Assembly (NCBI GenBank): GCA_013334925.1
Contig: JAAXWP010000002.1
Span: forward strand, 83,410-147,409
Length of the DNA: 64,000 bases
Reading direction: 5' to 3'
DNA from: Chlorobiaceae bacterium
Lineage (GTDB): Bacteria; Bacteroidota; Chlorobiia; Chlorobiales; Chlorobiaceae
In this document: positions 1 through 8,385 of the stretch, one piece after another
Numbering within the stretch: position 1 is the first letter of the stretch
Layout: each line of letters starts with the position of its first letter
Notes under the pieces: generated by a model
Told to the model about the DNA's origin: nothing
What the model saw: only the letters and a program-made list of their open reading frames with translations
The model's database searches: none
Translations under genes and position numbers: made by a program

Positions 1-36
1 GATTCCCGGTTCATCTTCGATAATGAGCAGTCTCAT
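1..36 (-). CDS. Response regulator, N-terminal fragment (runs off window)
   Basis: The reverse strand reads ATG followed by codons for MRLLIIEDEPGI up to the window edge. This is the typical first strand and acidic pocket (hydrophobic run then E-D-E) of a CheY-like receiver domain, most like OmpR-family regulators. Only twelve residues are visible, so the output domain is unknown. The start lies 12 bases downstream of the stop of the DUF4405-like gene, so the two are probably co-transcribed, and a sensor kinase may follow outside the window. Confidence 0.7.
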   Translation of the reverse strand, partial: MRLLIIEDEPGI

Positions 37-48
37 GCACGATTCCGT

Positions 49-585
49 TTAATCACGATCTCCATCACGATCTGATTTGCCATCCCCATCTCCGAAAAGT
101 AATGCGAGAACCGCCCGGCTCTCTTTGCCGTTACGGGCAGCAATCTCCTTCAGGGTCATCGATTTGTCAACTGCTGATATCCCCTTTGCCGAAAGCAGGC
201 CCGCAAGTTCTTCGGGAGTTTTCTTTGCCACCAGAGCAACCGTTTCCAGAGAGGAGGACTCCAGTGCAACTGCAGCAGCCATCACGGTGTGCTTTCCGCC
301 TTCCTCTTTTTCACCGAACACCGGTAAAAGAGAGCTCACGGTGACCAGTGCTGCAACACCTATGATGACGAGCGCCGGTTTTCTTGAAAAGTAACCGGTG
401 AACGCCTTCCAGTTTGCAAGCAGGTGAAGGGCAACACCGCCAACGAGCAACCAGCCAAGCCATTTGTGTACCGGCTCTACCGCTCCCATTTCAATATCAA
501 AAAAAATCAGCAGTCCGGTAACAGCGGAAATGATAAACGAGCCGATAGCCAGCGGTGTCGCCCAGGTTTTAATCGATGAATTCAT
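49..585 (-). CDS. DUF4405-like membrane protein
   Basis: A 178-residue protein with three hydrophobic segments (about residues 10-30, 40-60 and 70-90). The pattern 'HKWLGWLLVGGVALHLLANW' carries histidines spaced as in the small cytochrome b-like DUF4405 family. A soluble tail follows, with a repeated helix-type domain (about 115-165) and a charged Asp/Gly/Lys C-terminus. DUF4405 proteins are thought to be membrane haem-binding redox proteins, but no substrate is known. It sits 12 bases upstream of a response regulator start on the same strand, so it may take part in, or be controlled by, that two-component system. Haem binding is inference only. Confidence 0.7.
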   Translation of the reverse strand: MNSSIKTWATPLAIGSFIISAVTGLLIFFDIEMGAVEPVHKWLGWLLVGGVALHLLANWKAFTGYFSRKPALVIIGVAALVTVSSLLPVFGEKEEGGKHTVMAAAVALESSSLETVALVAKKTPEELAGLLSAKGISAVDKSMTLKEIAARNGKESRAVLALLFGDGDGKSDRDGDRD

Positions 586-816
586 AGCCTTCTCAACATT
601 CTGTGGTTTATGATGTTTGCGTCGATCCTCCAGTGCGGAAAACCAACGATCAAAAGTAAGACCATCATGTTTAAAGAGGCCTTAGCCCTGGATTAAAATT
701 CCCTTAAAATTCTGGTGCAGGCTGACCGCTCCGTCTGGTGCATCCAGCAGCCATGACGGAGGGCTTGCACAGAAGGCTGACAAAATGGACAAACGGTCCG
801 GTCAATCTGCCAGAAT

Positions 817-1347
817 TCAGAATGTCCTCACCGGCCGGACATAATTGTTGTCGAGTTTGTATCCGAGGTTTCTTTCACCTGACCGGAAGCTCTGATCCCA
901 GGCATCGTTTTTGTCGCTTTCGCTCGAGGACCAGTAGTAATGGCGATCCCTGAACCCGCCAATGGCAAAACGGTTGACATACAGTCTGGTCAATTCTTCC
1001 ATGTTCGGAAGGCGCCAGTCCCTGAAACCGCCACCACGGTACTCCCTGCATGCTTTCACAGCCTTCTCCCAGGTGTAGCCGGCACCCAGATCCTCTTTTG
1101 CCGCAATAAGTCCATGAGTCTGGCCAGCAACATAATTTCGATCCCCCTGCCTGAAAATGTATGCCACCTTGCCACCACCAAAACTGTCACCGACCTTGAG
1201 ATCAGCCGTTGCTGACGGTGCAGCTTCAGGTGTTACCGCAGCGTATGCTTTCGGAACCGTTACCGGCACCAGCAAAGATCCCGTAAGGCAGAGCCCGGCC
1301 ATCGTTTTACCGGCCCTGGAAAAAACTGAACGCATGACTGTTGTCAT
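817..1347 (-). CDS. Secreted DUF1566 (Lcl-like) protein
   Basis: A 176-residue protein with a signal peptide (residues 1-36, cleavage near AYA-A). The rest is one compact DUF1566-type domain with the typical elements 'VGDSFGGGKVAYI', 'DWRLPNMEEL', 'YYWSSSE' and a C-terminal 'YVRPVRTF'. The start is supported by a GGGGGTG ribosome-binding site six bases upstream. DUF1566 domains are a C-type-lectin-like fold found on exported adhesin or binding proteins (family knowledge). No partner gene is adjacent. A paralogue with the same domain and signal peptide lies at 11407-12051. The ligand is unknown. Confidence 0.8.
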   Translation of the reverse strand: MTTVMRSVFSRAGKTMAGLCLTGSLLVPVTVPKAYAAVTPEAAPSATADLKVGDSFGGGKVAYIFRQGDRNYVAGQTHGLIAAKEDLGAGYTWEKAVKACREYRGGGFRDWRLPNMEELTRLYVNRFAIGGFRDRHYYWSSSESDKNDAWDQSFRSGERNLGYKLDNNYVRPVRTF

Positions 1348-1690
1348 AATACACCCCCGTTGATTTGAATTTTCCGGCCATCTGATTCCATGCTGCCTGA
1401 ACTGGTCCCGAGCTGAACTGGGAACCCCGGGTTCACGACAGTTGCAAACACCTGATGGCCGGTGATTGAAAATTTGAGTGAACTTACTCCTTAATAATAA
1501 GTTCCGAATCTTAAACCATTATTAACGATTGTTAAAATTTGTCTAAAAAAGCACACAGCACAAAAAAAAAGCCCCTCATCTGAAGGGGCTTTTTTACATG
1601 ACAAGCGCGATAACCCGTCACCAGGTATTCATGTTTCAGAAAGCGATCGCACGGATAACCGGTTACTCAGGACAGGTTAAGTCAGGAACA
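1348..1690. other. Intergenic region with inverted-repeat box and terminator
   Basis: No credible gene. Upstream of the DUF1566 gene there is an AT-rich stretch (1490-1545) with a perfect inverted repeat TTAACGATTGTTAA at 1522-1535. The same kind of box recurs upstream of the molybdoenzyme operon. A strong hairpin terminator follows at 1565-1595. The stretch 1600-1690 shows nothing clear. Confidence 0.6.
1565..1595 (-). terminator. Rho-independent terminator (bidirectional)
   Basis: GCCCCT (1571-1576) pairs with AGGGGC (1584-1589) around a seven-base loop. An A-run on the left and a T-run on the right extend the stem, so it can work on both strands. It lies about 95 bases downstream of the stop of the Ala/Pro/Lys-rich gene and upstream of the DUF1566 gene, insulating the two. 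Confidence 0.85.
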
Positions 1691-1972
1691 TTATTTGCCG
1701 GGCTCTTTCATCTCTTCCGGTTTTGCCGTCTCTGTTTTTTTGACTGAGCTCTTTTTAACGGTTTTTTTCTTGACTGACGCTTTGGGTTTTGGCTTTGCTT
1801 CGGGCTTTACCGCAGGCTTCATCTCGGCTGCAGGTGCCGGTGAAGCCGGAGCGGCCGGTGCTACGGGTGCAGGTTTAGCTGGCGCGGCAGTCTCGGCTGC
1901 AACCGCAATACCACTGACTGCACCTGACATAAAAAGGGAAACGATAACTCCTGCAATGAGTCTTCTGTTCAT
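1691..1972 (-). CDS. Ala/Pro/Lys-rich exported protein
   Basis: A 93-residue protein starting at MNRRLIAGV. An AAGGAG ribosome-binding site eight bases upstream favours this start over the longer frame beginning further up. Residues 1-26 form a signal peptide ending GIAVAA. The mature part is low complexity: an Ala/Pro stretch ('APAKPAPVAPAAPASPAP') followed by a Lys-rich stretch with 'KKKTVKKSSVKK' and a short acidic end. This resembles cell-envelope or DNA/polyanion-binding tails, but no family is recognisable. A G8 tract (2030-2037 on the plus strand) lies about 58 bases upstream. Confidence 0.65.
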   Translation of the reverse strand: MNRRLIAGVIVSLFMSGAVSGIAVAAETAAPAKPAPVAPAAPASPAPAAEMKPAVKPEAKPKPKASVKKKTVKKSSVKKTETAKPEEMKEPGK

Positions 1973-2201
1973 GATAGATCTCCTTGTTAAGGGTACACAT
2001 CGTTGTAGATGAAATGACAACAAAGGAGAGGGGGGGGCTCCGGAAGTTTATACGCATGAGGTGTCATTTTCTTTCAAAAATTCAGATCACAGTCACCATT
2101 TTAATCCACAGAATAGCAAGCGGCATCATTGAATTCCTGAAAAAGAACAGCATCAAACGATTTGATTACAAGCACCTTTACAAAAAGAACCAGAACCTTG
2201 T

Positions 2202-3008
2202 TCAGAGGGAATAGAACGTATCATAGACCTTCCCGCCAGGCTTTTTATCGATCGTTTTCTTGTTGATCGCTCGACCGGCGCGCTTCTGATATCTCTTTTC
2301 CCAGGGTTGAATGGAACTCGCTGTGAACGCAAGCTTTCCGGTTTTTACGCCGGTGATCTTGAGGTATTTGCCGGGTTCGAGCGATGTCCCTGCATTGATT
2401 TCGGTATCGTGAATATCTACTGTCCAGAACCGTTTTTTGTAGTCCATGACCACCAGAACTCCGAGGGGTTCAACCCGGCGTATGACTTTGCCGCCAAGCC
2501 ACCCTTTTCTGGCCTGTGTCCATCGCTGTTCATTGGCGTATACAAGAGTGTCATAACCGTTGACGTTCTCGATCAGATAACGGTGTATGAGCTTGCCGAC
2601 GTCAAACAGGTTCAGCAAACCGCTGAGCAGCAGACTCAGCAGAAGCGAACCGGCAATGACACGGATGGTCGGGTATCGATAGCCTTTCCTGGTATGCCTG
2701 AATCCATAGTAGGAGACCAGAATGAAGAGCAGCAATGCTGTGAGCCACAGGTAGGGGATGCTGACAAAGATATTTTCGACGATCGGCTGCTGAGCAAGAA
2801 ACAGTGCGATGTTTCGGTGATCGACAACAAAATCCTGATCCACAAAGACATAGATGGCCGTAGCCATCGAGATGCTGCCGGTTATGACCGAGATAACCGC
2901 CAGGATCCAGAAAATGGAGCGCTTCAGAATAAAATGCCAGCGTGGAATCGGGACCACCTTCCTGCGCTCTATTTCGTCGAGTATCAGATCGGTACTGAAC
3001 TGTGCCAT
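2202..3008 (-). CDS. Membrane protein paired with ECF sigma factor (possible anti-sigma)
   Basis: A 268-residue protein with a short cytoplasmic N-terminus (1-30), transmembrane helices near 32-55, 82-103 and 118-137, and a C-terminal domain of about 130 residues predicted to be beta-rich ('GVLVVMDYKKRFWTVDIHDTEINAG'). It starts 10 bases after the stop of the ECF sigma gene, so the two form an operon. ECF sigma factors are usually held by a membrane anti-sigma encoded next door, and the position and topology fit. There is no ZAS zinc motif (HxxxCxxC), so this would be an unclassified type. The anti-sigma role is inference from context. Confidence 0.6.
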   Translation of the reverse strand: MAQFSTDLILDEIERRKVVPIPRWHFILKRSIFWILAVISVITGSISMATAIYVFVDQDFVVDHRNIALFLAQQPIVENIFVSIPYLWLTALLLFILVSYYGFRHTRKGYRYPTIRVIAGSLLLSLLLSGLLNLFDVGKLIHRYLIENVNGYDTLVYANEQRWTQARKGWLGGKVIRRVEPLGVLVVMDYKKRFWTVDIHDTEINAGTSLEPGKYLKITGVKTGKLAFTASSIQPWEKRYQKRAGRAINKKTIDKKPGGKVYDTFYSL

Positions 3009-3018
3009 ACAACTGCCA

Positions 3019-3600
3019 TTATCTCTTTTCCAGAATACTTTTCATCTTTTTCTTTGCACGATTGATCAGGGTGGCAACCGTCCCTTCCGGCATCTGAAGA
3101 ATGTCAGAAATCTCCAGATACGATTTCTCTTCAAAAAACTTCAGGACGATAACGTCCCGATACCTGGTGTCGAGAGCATCGACAGCCGCCTGAATTTCCT
3201 TTGGACTGTAGCGGCCCTCATCGGCATCGTCGACACCGAGATCACCGACCATGTTTTCAAGCAGAAAAAAGTCCGCCTCCCTGTCTAATACGGCGGGACG
3301 TATCTTTTCCTTTCGAAAAAAAGTGATTATTTCGTTGTGAGCTATCCGGTAGATCCAGGAAGAGAAGGGAAAGGAGTGATCATAATCATTGAGATGGAGG
3401 TAGGTCTTGATGAATATTTCCTGGAGAAGATCCTGTGCGGAAGCGGTGTTCCGGCATCCCAGCCGGACGATATAACGCATGAGCGGAGCCTCGTAGCGAC
3501 TGACGATCGCAGCGAACGCATGCCGGTCTCCCAGTGTCAGGCGAACCAGTTCCTGGTCACTGCACGAAGATTTTGAATACTGAACGGAGTCGCTGGACAT
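3019..3600 (-). CDS. ECF-family RNA polymerase sigma factor
   Basis: A 193-residue protein from the ATG at 3600; a TTG four codons upstream is also possible. The sigma-70 region 2 is at about residues 20-95, with 'AQDLLQEIFIKTYLHLNDYDHSF' and 'FSSWIYRIAHNEI', the core-binding and -10-melting helices. Region 4 is at about 135-190, with 'RYRDVIVLKFFEEKSYLEISDILQ' and 'PEGTVATLINRAKKKMK', the -35-binding helix-turn-helix. Its partner is the membrane protein immediately downstream. Its regulon and trigger cannot be read from the window. Confidence 0.9.
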   Translation of the reverse strand: MSSDSVQYSKSSCSDQELVRLTLGDRHAFAAIVSRYEAPLMRYIVRLGCRNTASAQDLLQEIFIKTYLHLNDYDHSFPFSSWIYRIAHNEIITFFRKEKIRPAVLDREADFFLLENMVGDLGVDDADEGRYSPKEIQAAVDALDTRYRDVIVLKFFEEKSYLEISDILQMPEGTVATLINRAKKKMKSILEKR

Positions 3601-3714
3601 TACGCGTGACAATCCCGGAATTTCACCAAGCAGACCTCATGAAACACAATTAACAAACCCATACGGAAGTACGACCTTCGCCATGTTCTCCCCCTTCTTT
3701 TCTTTCTGTTCCTG

Positions 3715-4233
3715 TTACAATAAACGGCTTGTCTGACGATACCGCAACACCACGACAAGGTAAAGCACAATGAGAAGATTGAGCGCAACAAACGTGAATT
3801 TCATCCAGGAGAAACCTTTCGAGATCTCATAGAGTTCGATGGGCAGATAGATCCCGCCACTTGCCAGTGCAAACCATTCTGCCCATTTTTTTTCATACCA
3901 GAGCCCGAACGCTTCGATGAACCGTGCCACGGAATAGAGTGACGCAAGCATGGCAAGGTCACGGAGCCTCGTATCGGTAGCTTTTGAAAGGAGCTGGCTA
4001 AAAATAGCCGGGTACCGTTTTGCGGGATTCAGATGCAAATGAGCGATCAGTTGCCCGGCATAATCCTGCAGATCGTGATGTATCAGTGCCAGAAGGGAAA
4101 ACCCGGCCACGAGCACCAAAAGACCCTTAAGCGCTTCAAAAAGGGCTATCGCCCTCAGACCTCCTGATTTCTCCCGATTCAACGTAACCAGAGCAATGGA
4201 TTGTTCGACAAAGCCTGACAGACCCGCTTGCAA
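3715..4233 (-). CDS. DUF2127 family membrane protein
   Basis: About 172 residues with four hydrophobic segments. The DUF2127 hallmarks are 'GLRAIALFEALKGLLVLVAGF' at the first helix, 'DTRLRDLAMLASLYSVARFIEAFGLWYEKKWAEWFA' in the middle and 'GIYLPIELYEISKGFSWMKFTFVALNLLIVLYL' near the end. The function of the family is unknown. The start is uncertain: the frame opens with a TTG and family members usually begin just before the 'GLR' motif. It lies upstream of the ECF sigma gene on the same strand but about 110 bases away, so co-transcription is uncertain. Confidence 0.75.
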   Translation of the reverse strand: MQAGLSGFVEQSIALVTLNREKSGGLRAIALFEALKGLLVLVAGFSLLALIHHDLQDYAGQLIAHLHLNPAKRYPAIFSQLLSKATDTRLRDLAMLASLYSVARFIEAFGLWYEKKWAEWFALASGGIYLPIELYEISKGFSWMKFTFVALNLLIVLYLVVVLRYRQTSRLL

Positions 4234-4960
4234 CAGGGGTCCAGTTTACCCATATGTATTATTTTTAAACGGCCTTTCAATGAACTGAATTGCAAAAACA
4301 CGGTAAATCAAGCATCTCCAGCAGTCAATGACACAGAACGGAGCTGTTCTGTCAACCTTACCGGTAACCGTCACACATACCTGCCACCGTAACGGAACTG
4401 CTTGTCGGGCGGCTCGTGTTGATCCGTTATGTGCATAAGGGAAAAGCTGAAAAGTGTCGTGAGCGGTCCGGGCACATGTCGAACGGGATACAGAAACCTG
4501 AGTGTAAAAAGATGACATGAAGCGTTCGGGTACTGACCAATGCAGGTATCGGGTTGCGGAGCAGGTTTTCAGTGGCGACCATAAAAATTTATTGCTTTTT
4601 CACACCCAGAAAATTAACAATCGTAATACACGAACATGAAAGAACGAATAAAAAAGGAATAAAATATCAACATATTCCACCGCAACAACTTACCTATCAA
4701 AATCACACCAGACCATTAACAATCGTAATATCATTTCCACCATTAACGATATTTAACAAACATACTTGAACGACCCATAAACAATTGTTATAAAAAGTCT
4801 TATCATCACAATGAAGCATTGCATGATCAAAAATCGAAATGTATATTCATTTCGATCCGCCAGAATGCACATAGCAAATCCGCATCCCTTTTTCATCATA
4901 TAACTCATTCCTGAACAAGGAATCACTATAATACTTCATCCGTCTGAAGGGGGAGATTTT
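4234..4960. other. Long regulatory region before the molybdoenzyme operon
   Basis: A 727-base region without a credible gene; the short open frames have no ribosome-binding site and odd composition. It is strongly AT-rich from about 4575 to 4830. It holds at least four related boxes (4613-4792) and is likely the promoter/operator region for the psr-type operon starting at 4961. Confidence 0.6.
4613..4792 (+). promoter_or_regulatory. Array of TTAAC-type inverted-repeat boxes
   Basis: Four related boxes are seen: ATTAACAATCGTAAT (4613-4627), the same 15 bases again (4715-4729), ATTAACGATATTTAAC (4742-4757) and TAAACAATTGTTATA (4778-4792). The ideal form is TTAAC-N4-GTTAA, which occurs perfectly at 1522-1535. 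CCATTAACGATCACAATC at 35503-35520 is a degenerate copy. The palindromic shape suits a dimeric transcription factor, perhaps a CRP/FNR-type regulator, but it is not the FNR consensus. The regulator is unknown. Confidence 0.5.
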
Positions 4961-7753
4961 ATGTATAAAAACATTTCTCGTCGCCAGTTCCTCAAGGTTG
5001 CGGGCGTCATGGGAGGTATGTCTCTGTTACGCCCTGTCTGGAGTCTCGGTCAGGCATCCGTGGCATCGGATATCGGCTCTGCTGGCGGATCGGTGACGTG
5101 GGTACCAAGCATCTGCAATTTCTGCTCGTCGTTCTGTGACATCAAGGTCGCGACCAGGGAAACCGACGGAATCAGACGCGCCGTCAAAATTGAAGGAAAT
5201 CCCGAAAGCCCGCTGAACCGTGGACGAATCTGTGCCCGCGGTCAGGCCGGCCTCAGGCAGACCTACGACCCTAACCGCCTCAAGCAGCCATTGATCCGTG
5301 TAAAAGGGAGCAAACGTGGCGAATGGAACTTCAGGGCGGCCACCTGGGAAGAGGCTTATGCGTTGATCGCCGACAAACTCGGAAAAGTCAATCCCTGGGA
5401 GATCAGTCTCGTTGGCGGCTGGACCGCCTGTGTCTCCTATATGCACTTCAGCCTTCCGTTCGTCCAGACCCTTCAGATACCCAACATCGTCGCATCTCCT
5501 CTTCAGCATTGTGTTACCGCCGGACACCTCGGCACCGACCTGGTCACGGGCAACTTCAACGTACACGACGAAGTGCTGGCGGATTTTGAAAACGCACGAT
5601 ACATCCTTTTCAGCCTGAACAATGCATCGGTAGCCGCGATTTCGACCGCCCGAGCCGTCCGGTTCGGCCAGGCGAAGAAAAACGGTGCCAAAGTGGTCTG
5701 TCTTGACCCGAGAATGGGTGAACTCGCATCGAAAGCAGACGAATGGATTCCGGTCAGACCAGGTACCGACCACGCCTTTTTTCTGGCGCTGCTCCATACG
5801 CTGCTCAGAGAAAAACTCTACGACGCAAGATTCGTTTCAAGCCATTCAAACGCACCGTTCCTGGCATACAGAGACGAAAGCGGAAACGTGCATCTTGCCG
5901 CAGATGCCGGCAATAACGGCAAAACGACGGCATACTATGTCTACGATTCGGTCAGCCGCGGTGTACGTGCCGTTCCGGCTTACAGCAACACCAACGAACA
6001 GGCCTCAGGTGGCGGACGCATCGAACCGGCACTTAACGCCCCTGAAGGCCTCAGCTGGAAAGGCAAGTCGGTCAAAACCGTTTTCGACTTCTTTATCGAA
6101 GAATCAGCTCCGTTCACACCTGAATGGGCCGCTGAGATTACGGATGTCCCGGCCGAAACCATTCGCCGGATCGCCATCGAGTTTGGCCAGGCCCGACCGG
6201 CTCTGGTCGACCCCGGCTGGATGGGTGCACGGTATCATCATCTGATCGGCCAGCGCCGGCTCCAGGCCATCATTCAGACGCTTGTCGGTGGCATCGACAA
6301 ACCAGGAGGCTGGCTGATGAGTGGCGAGCACCATCACAAGTCGGCGAAGTCCTGGGAAGCGATCCGTAGCGGCAAGAACGAAACAAACGTGCCTCCGGTC
6401 GAGCGTCCGGGCATGGGCTTCGCGTTCGGACTGCTCGACATTTTCGGAAATCCCGCTTCCTGGCAGCATGGCAAACCGGCGTTCTCTTTCGCCTGGGCCA
6501 TGGAACAGCAGAAACAGGGAAAACCGTCCGCGTTCCTGCCGGCGATGGCCGACACCGGTCTGCTCGAAGCAGTTAAGGGCGAACTCAGTTTCAACGGCGA
6601 ACCCTATCGCATCAAGGCGGTTATTCTCAACGCCGCCAACCCGATACGCCACTATTTCCCGGCAAAGCGATGGGAGGAGATCCTCTCCAGCGATAACCTG
6701 GATCTCGTCGTAGCCATCGACGTTCTGCCATCGGATACCACCATGTATGCCGATGTGATCCTGCCGAACCACACCTACCTGGAACGGAACGAGCCGCTGC
6801 TCTACCCCCTCGGTCCGAATACCGGCCTCGGGTACACAACCCGCCTGAGGGCGATCGATCCGCTTTACGATACCAGGGACACTTCGGATATCCTTTGCGA
6901 AATTGCTGCGAGAATGGGCAAACTCGAGCCGTACCTCGAGGGTATCGCCGAGTATGCCGGACTCGACGTCCAGCTGCTTAAACGCGAGGTTGCAGCAGCC
7001 CGACAGGCGCGCAAACCACTGAACGAAGCGTTCCTCAGAACTGCGTACGAAGCCATGGGCCGATTTGCCGGAGAGATGACCGGCAGGGAGATGAGCGCCA
7101 CGGAGGTGGAATCCGTGATTCGAACGAAAGGGGTGCTCATGCTCAAGGATGCCGATGCCGTTCTTGCCGATTGGAACCTGCCCGGTAAATTGCCGGCGCC
7201 AACCATGTCCGGTCGAATGGAGCTGTTCAGCCCCATTCTGCAATCCTTTGCCGAAAAGGCTGGTCCAAGCCCACTGTTCAACCCTGTGCTCGGCTATGTG
7301 CCCAGAGTGGTCAGCGACAACGGTGATAAAACGACACTGGCAGACAACGAATTCTACTTTACCTACGGGAAGGTACCGGTGGTCTCACACGCATCGACGA
7401 ACAACAACAATGCCCTGCTCGCTGCAGTCACCAATCCCAAGAAAGGGGCATTCATCGGCTTGTGGATGAATGCAGGAAAGGCAGCCAGACTCGGTCTCAC
7501 CGATGGCCAGTCGGTCGAGGTCACCAATCTCAGATATGGCCCGAAAGTGCAGGCGACCCTTTTCACGACGGAGATGATCCGTCCCGATACGGTGTTCCTG
7601 CCATCGGCGTTCGGCAGCAAAAACAGGAAACTCAGCGTTGCCGGAGGCAAGGGCACGGCACTGAACGAGCTCATGCCTTACAGTATAGAGCCGATTGCCG
7701 CGTCGTTCATGTCCCAGGAATTCACGGTCAGCGTCAGGCCGATCAACAGTTAA
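4961..7753 (+). CDS. psrA: Molybdopterin polysulfide/thiosulfate reductase, catalytic subunit
   Basis: A 930-residue member of the DMSO-reductase superfamily. The twin-arginine signal is SRRQFLK at residues 6-12. A [4Fe-4S] site follows, with C52, C55, C59 and C91. Cys184 in 'PLQHCVTAG' is at the place of the Mo-ligating cysteine of PsrA/PhsA enzymes. The cofactor-binding regions are intact through to the C-terminal dinucleotide-binding domain ('FYFTYGKVPVVSHASTNNN'). The start has a GGGGGAG ribosome-binding site. With the FeS subunit and the NrfD-type anchor it should form a periplasmic Tat-exported complex exchanging electrons with quinone. In green sulfur bacteria this may run toward sulfur oxidation or reduction. 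The substrate cannot be fixed from sequence: polysulfide, thiosulfate or another oxyanion. Confidence 0.88.
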   Translation: MYKNISRRQFLKVAGVMGGMSLLRPVWSLGQASVASDIGSAGGSVTWVPSICNFCSSFCDIKVATRETDGIRRAVKIEGNPESPLNRGRICARGQAGLRQTYDPNRLKQPLIRVKGSKRGEWNFRAATWEEAYALIADKLGKVNPWEISLVGGWTACVSYMHFSLPFVQTLQIPNIVASPLQHCVTAGHLGTDLVTGNFNVHDEVLADFENARYILFSLNNASVAAISTARAVRFGQAKKNGAKVVCLDPRMGELASKADEWIPVRPGTDHAFFLALLHTLLREKLYDARFVSSHSNAPFLAYRDESGNVHLAADAGNNGKTTAYYVYDSVSRGVRAVPAYSNTNEQASGGGRIEPALNAPEGLSWKGKSVKTVFDFFIEESAPFTPEWAAEITDVPAETIRRIAIEFGQARPALVDPGWMGARYHHLIGQRRLQAIIQTLVGGIDKPGGWLMSGEHHHKSAKSWEAIRSGKNETNVPPVERPGMGFAFGLLDIFGNPASWQHGKPAFSFAWAMEQQKQGKPSAFLPAMADTGLLEAVKGELSFNGEPYRIKAVILNAANPIRHYFPAKRWEEILSSDNLDLVVAIDVLPSDTTMYADVILPNHTYLERNEPLLYPLGPNTGLGYTTRLRAIDPLYDTRDTSDILCEIAARMGKLEPYLEGIAEYAGLDVQLLKREVAAARQARKPLNEAFLRTAYEAMGRFAGEMTGREMSATEVESVIRTKGVLMLKDADAVLADWNLPGKLPAPTMSGRMELFSPILQSFAEKAGPSPLFNPVLGYVPRVVSDNGDKTTLADNEFYFTYGKVPVVSHASTNNNNALLAAVTNPKKGAFIGLWMNAGKAARLGLTDGQSVEVTNLRYGPKVQATLFTTEMIRPDTVFLPSAFGSKNRKLSVAGGKGTALNELMPYSIEPIAASFMSQEFTVSVRPINS

Positions 7754-7771
7754 CCCGAGACCCAGATACAC

Positions 7772-8371
7772 ATGGCCCGTTATGGAATGATCATGGATTT
7801 GCGGACCTGCGTCGGATGCCAGGCCTGCATGGCTGCATGCGCCACCGAAAACCAGACACCGTTCTGGAGCGGAAAATTCCGCACGCACGTCGAGGATAAA
7901 ACCAGAGGCGCTTTCCCCGATGTAACGAGGGAGTTGCTGCCAAGACTCTGCATGCACTGTGATAACACCCCATGCCTGTCGGCATGCCCCACTGGCGCAA
8001 CCTTCATGAACAGGGATGGTGTCGTACTGGTCAATTTCGACCGATGCATCGGCTGTTATGCCTGCTGCGTAGCCTGTCCGTACGATGCCCGATATCCCTA
8101 TGACCGTGAAGATGTCGACAGAGAGCACGAGCTGTATGGCAAAACCGTCACGCATGAAATGCCGCACGTCGACAAATGCACCTTCTGCACACACCGGGTG
8201 TCGGAACATCGCGAACCGGCTTGCGTCAGCACCTGCCCGACCAATACCCGCATCTTCGGCAATCTCGACGATGCAGCGAGCGAAGTGCACAAGCTGGCAG
8301 TCAGCGGAAAAGCCCGTGTGCTCAACGAGGGCCTGGGAACTTCACCGAAAGTAATGTACATCCCATCGTAA
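7772..8371 (+). CDS. psrB: Four-cluster ferredoxin subunit of the reductase
   Basis: A 199-residue electron-transfer subunit with four cysteine groups: 'CVGCQACMAAC' (about 13-23), 'CMHCDNTPCLSACP' (about 60-73), 'CIGCYACCVACP' (about 92-103) and 'CTFCTHRVSEHREPACVSTCP'. This is the FdhB/PsrB/DmsB arrangement of four [4Fe-4S] clusters. It has no own signal and would be exported bound to the catalytic subunit. It lies 18 bases after the stop of the catalytic gene and 14 before the anchor gene, in the canonical A-B-C order. It passes electrons between the Mo subunit and the membrane anchor. Confidence 0.9.
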   Translation: MARYGMIMDLRTCVGCQACMAACATENQTPFWSGKFRTHVEDKTRGAFPDVTRELLPRLCMHCDNTPCLSACPTGATFMNRDGVVLVNFDRCIGCYACCVACPYDARYPYDREDVDREHELYGKTVTHEMPHVDKCTFCTHRVSEHREPACVSTCPTNTRIFGNLDDAASEVHKLAVSGKARVLNEGLGTSPKVMYIPS

Positions 8372-8385
8372 AGGAGGATATCCAT

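Noticed and set aside
2030..2037. A G8 tract as a phase-variable switch for the Ala/Pro/Lys-rich gene
   Set aside because: It is about 58 bases upstream of the start codon and outside the reading frame chosen by the ribosome-binding site, so an effect is speculative.
6104..7243. A 379-codon minus-strand frame
   Set aside because: It overlaps the molybdopterin catalytic subunit completely and has no family resemblance.
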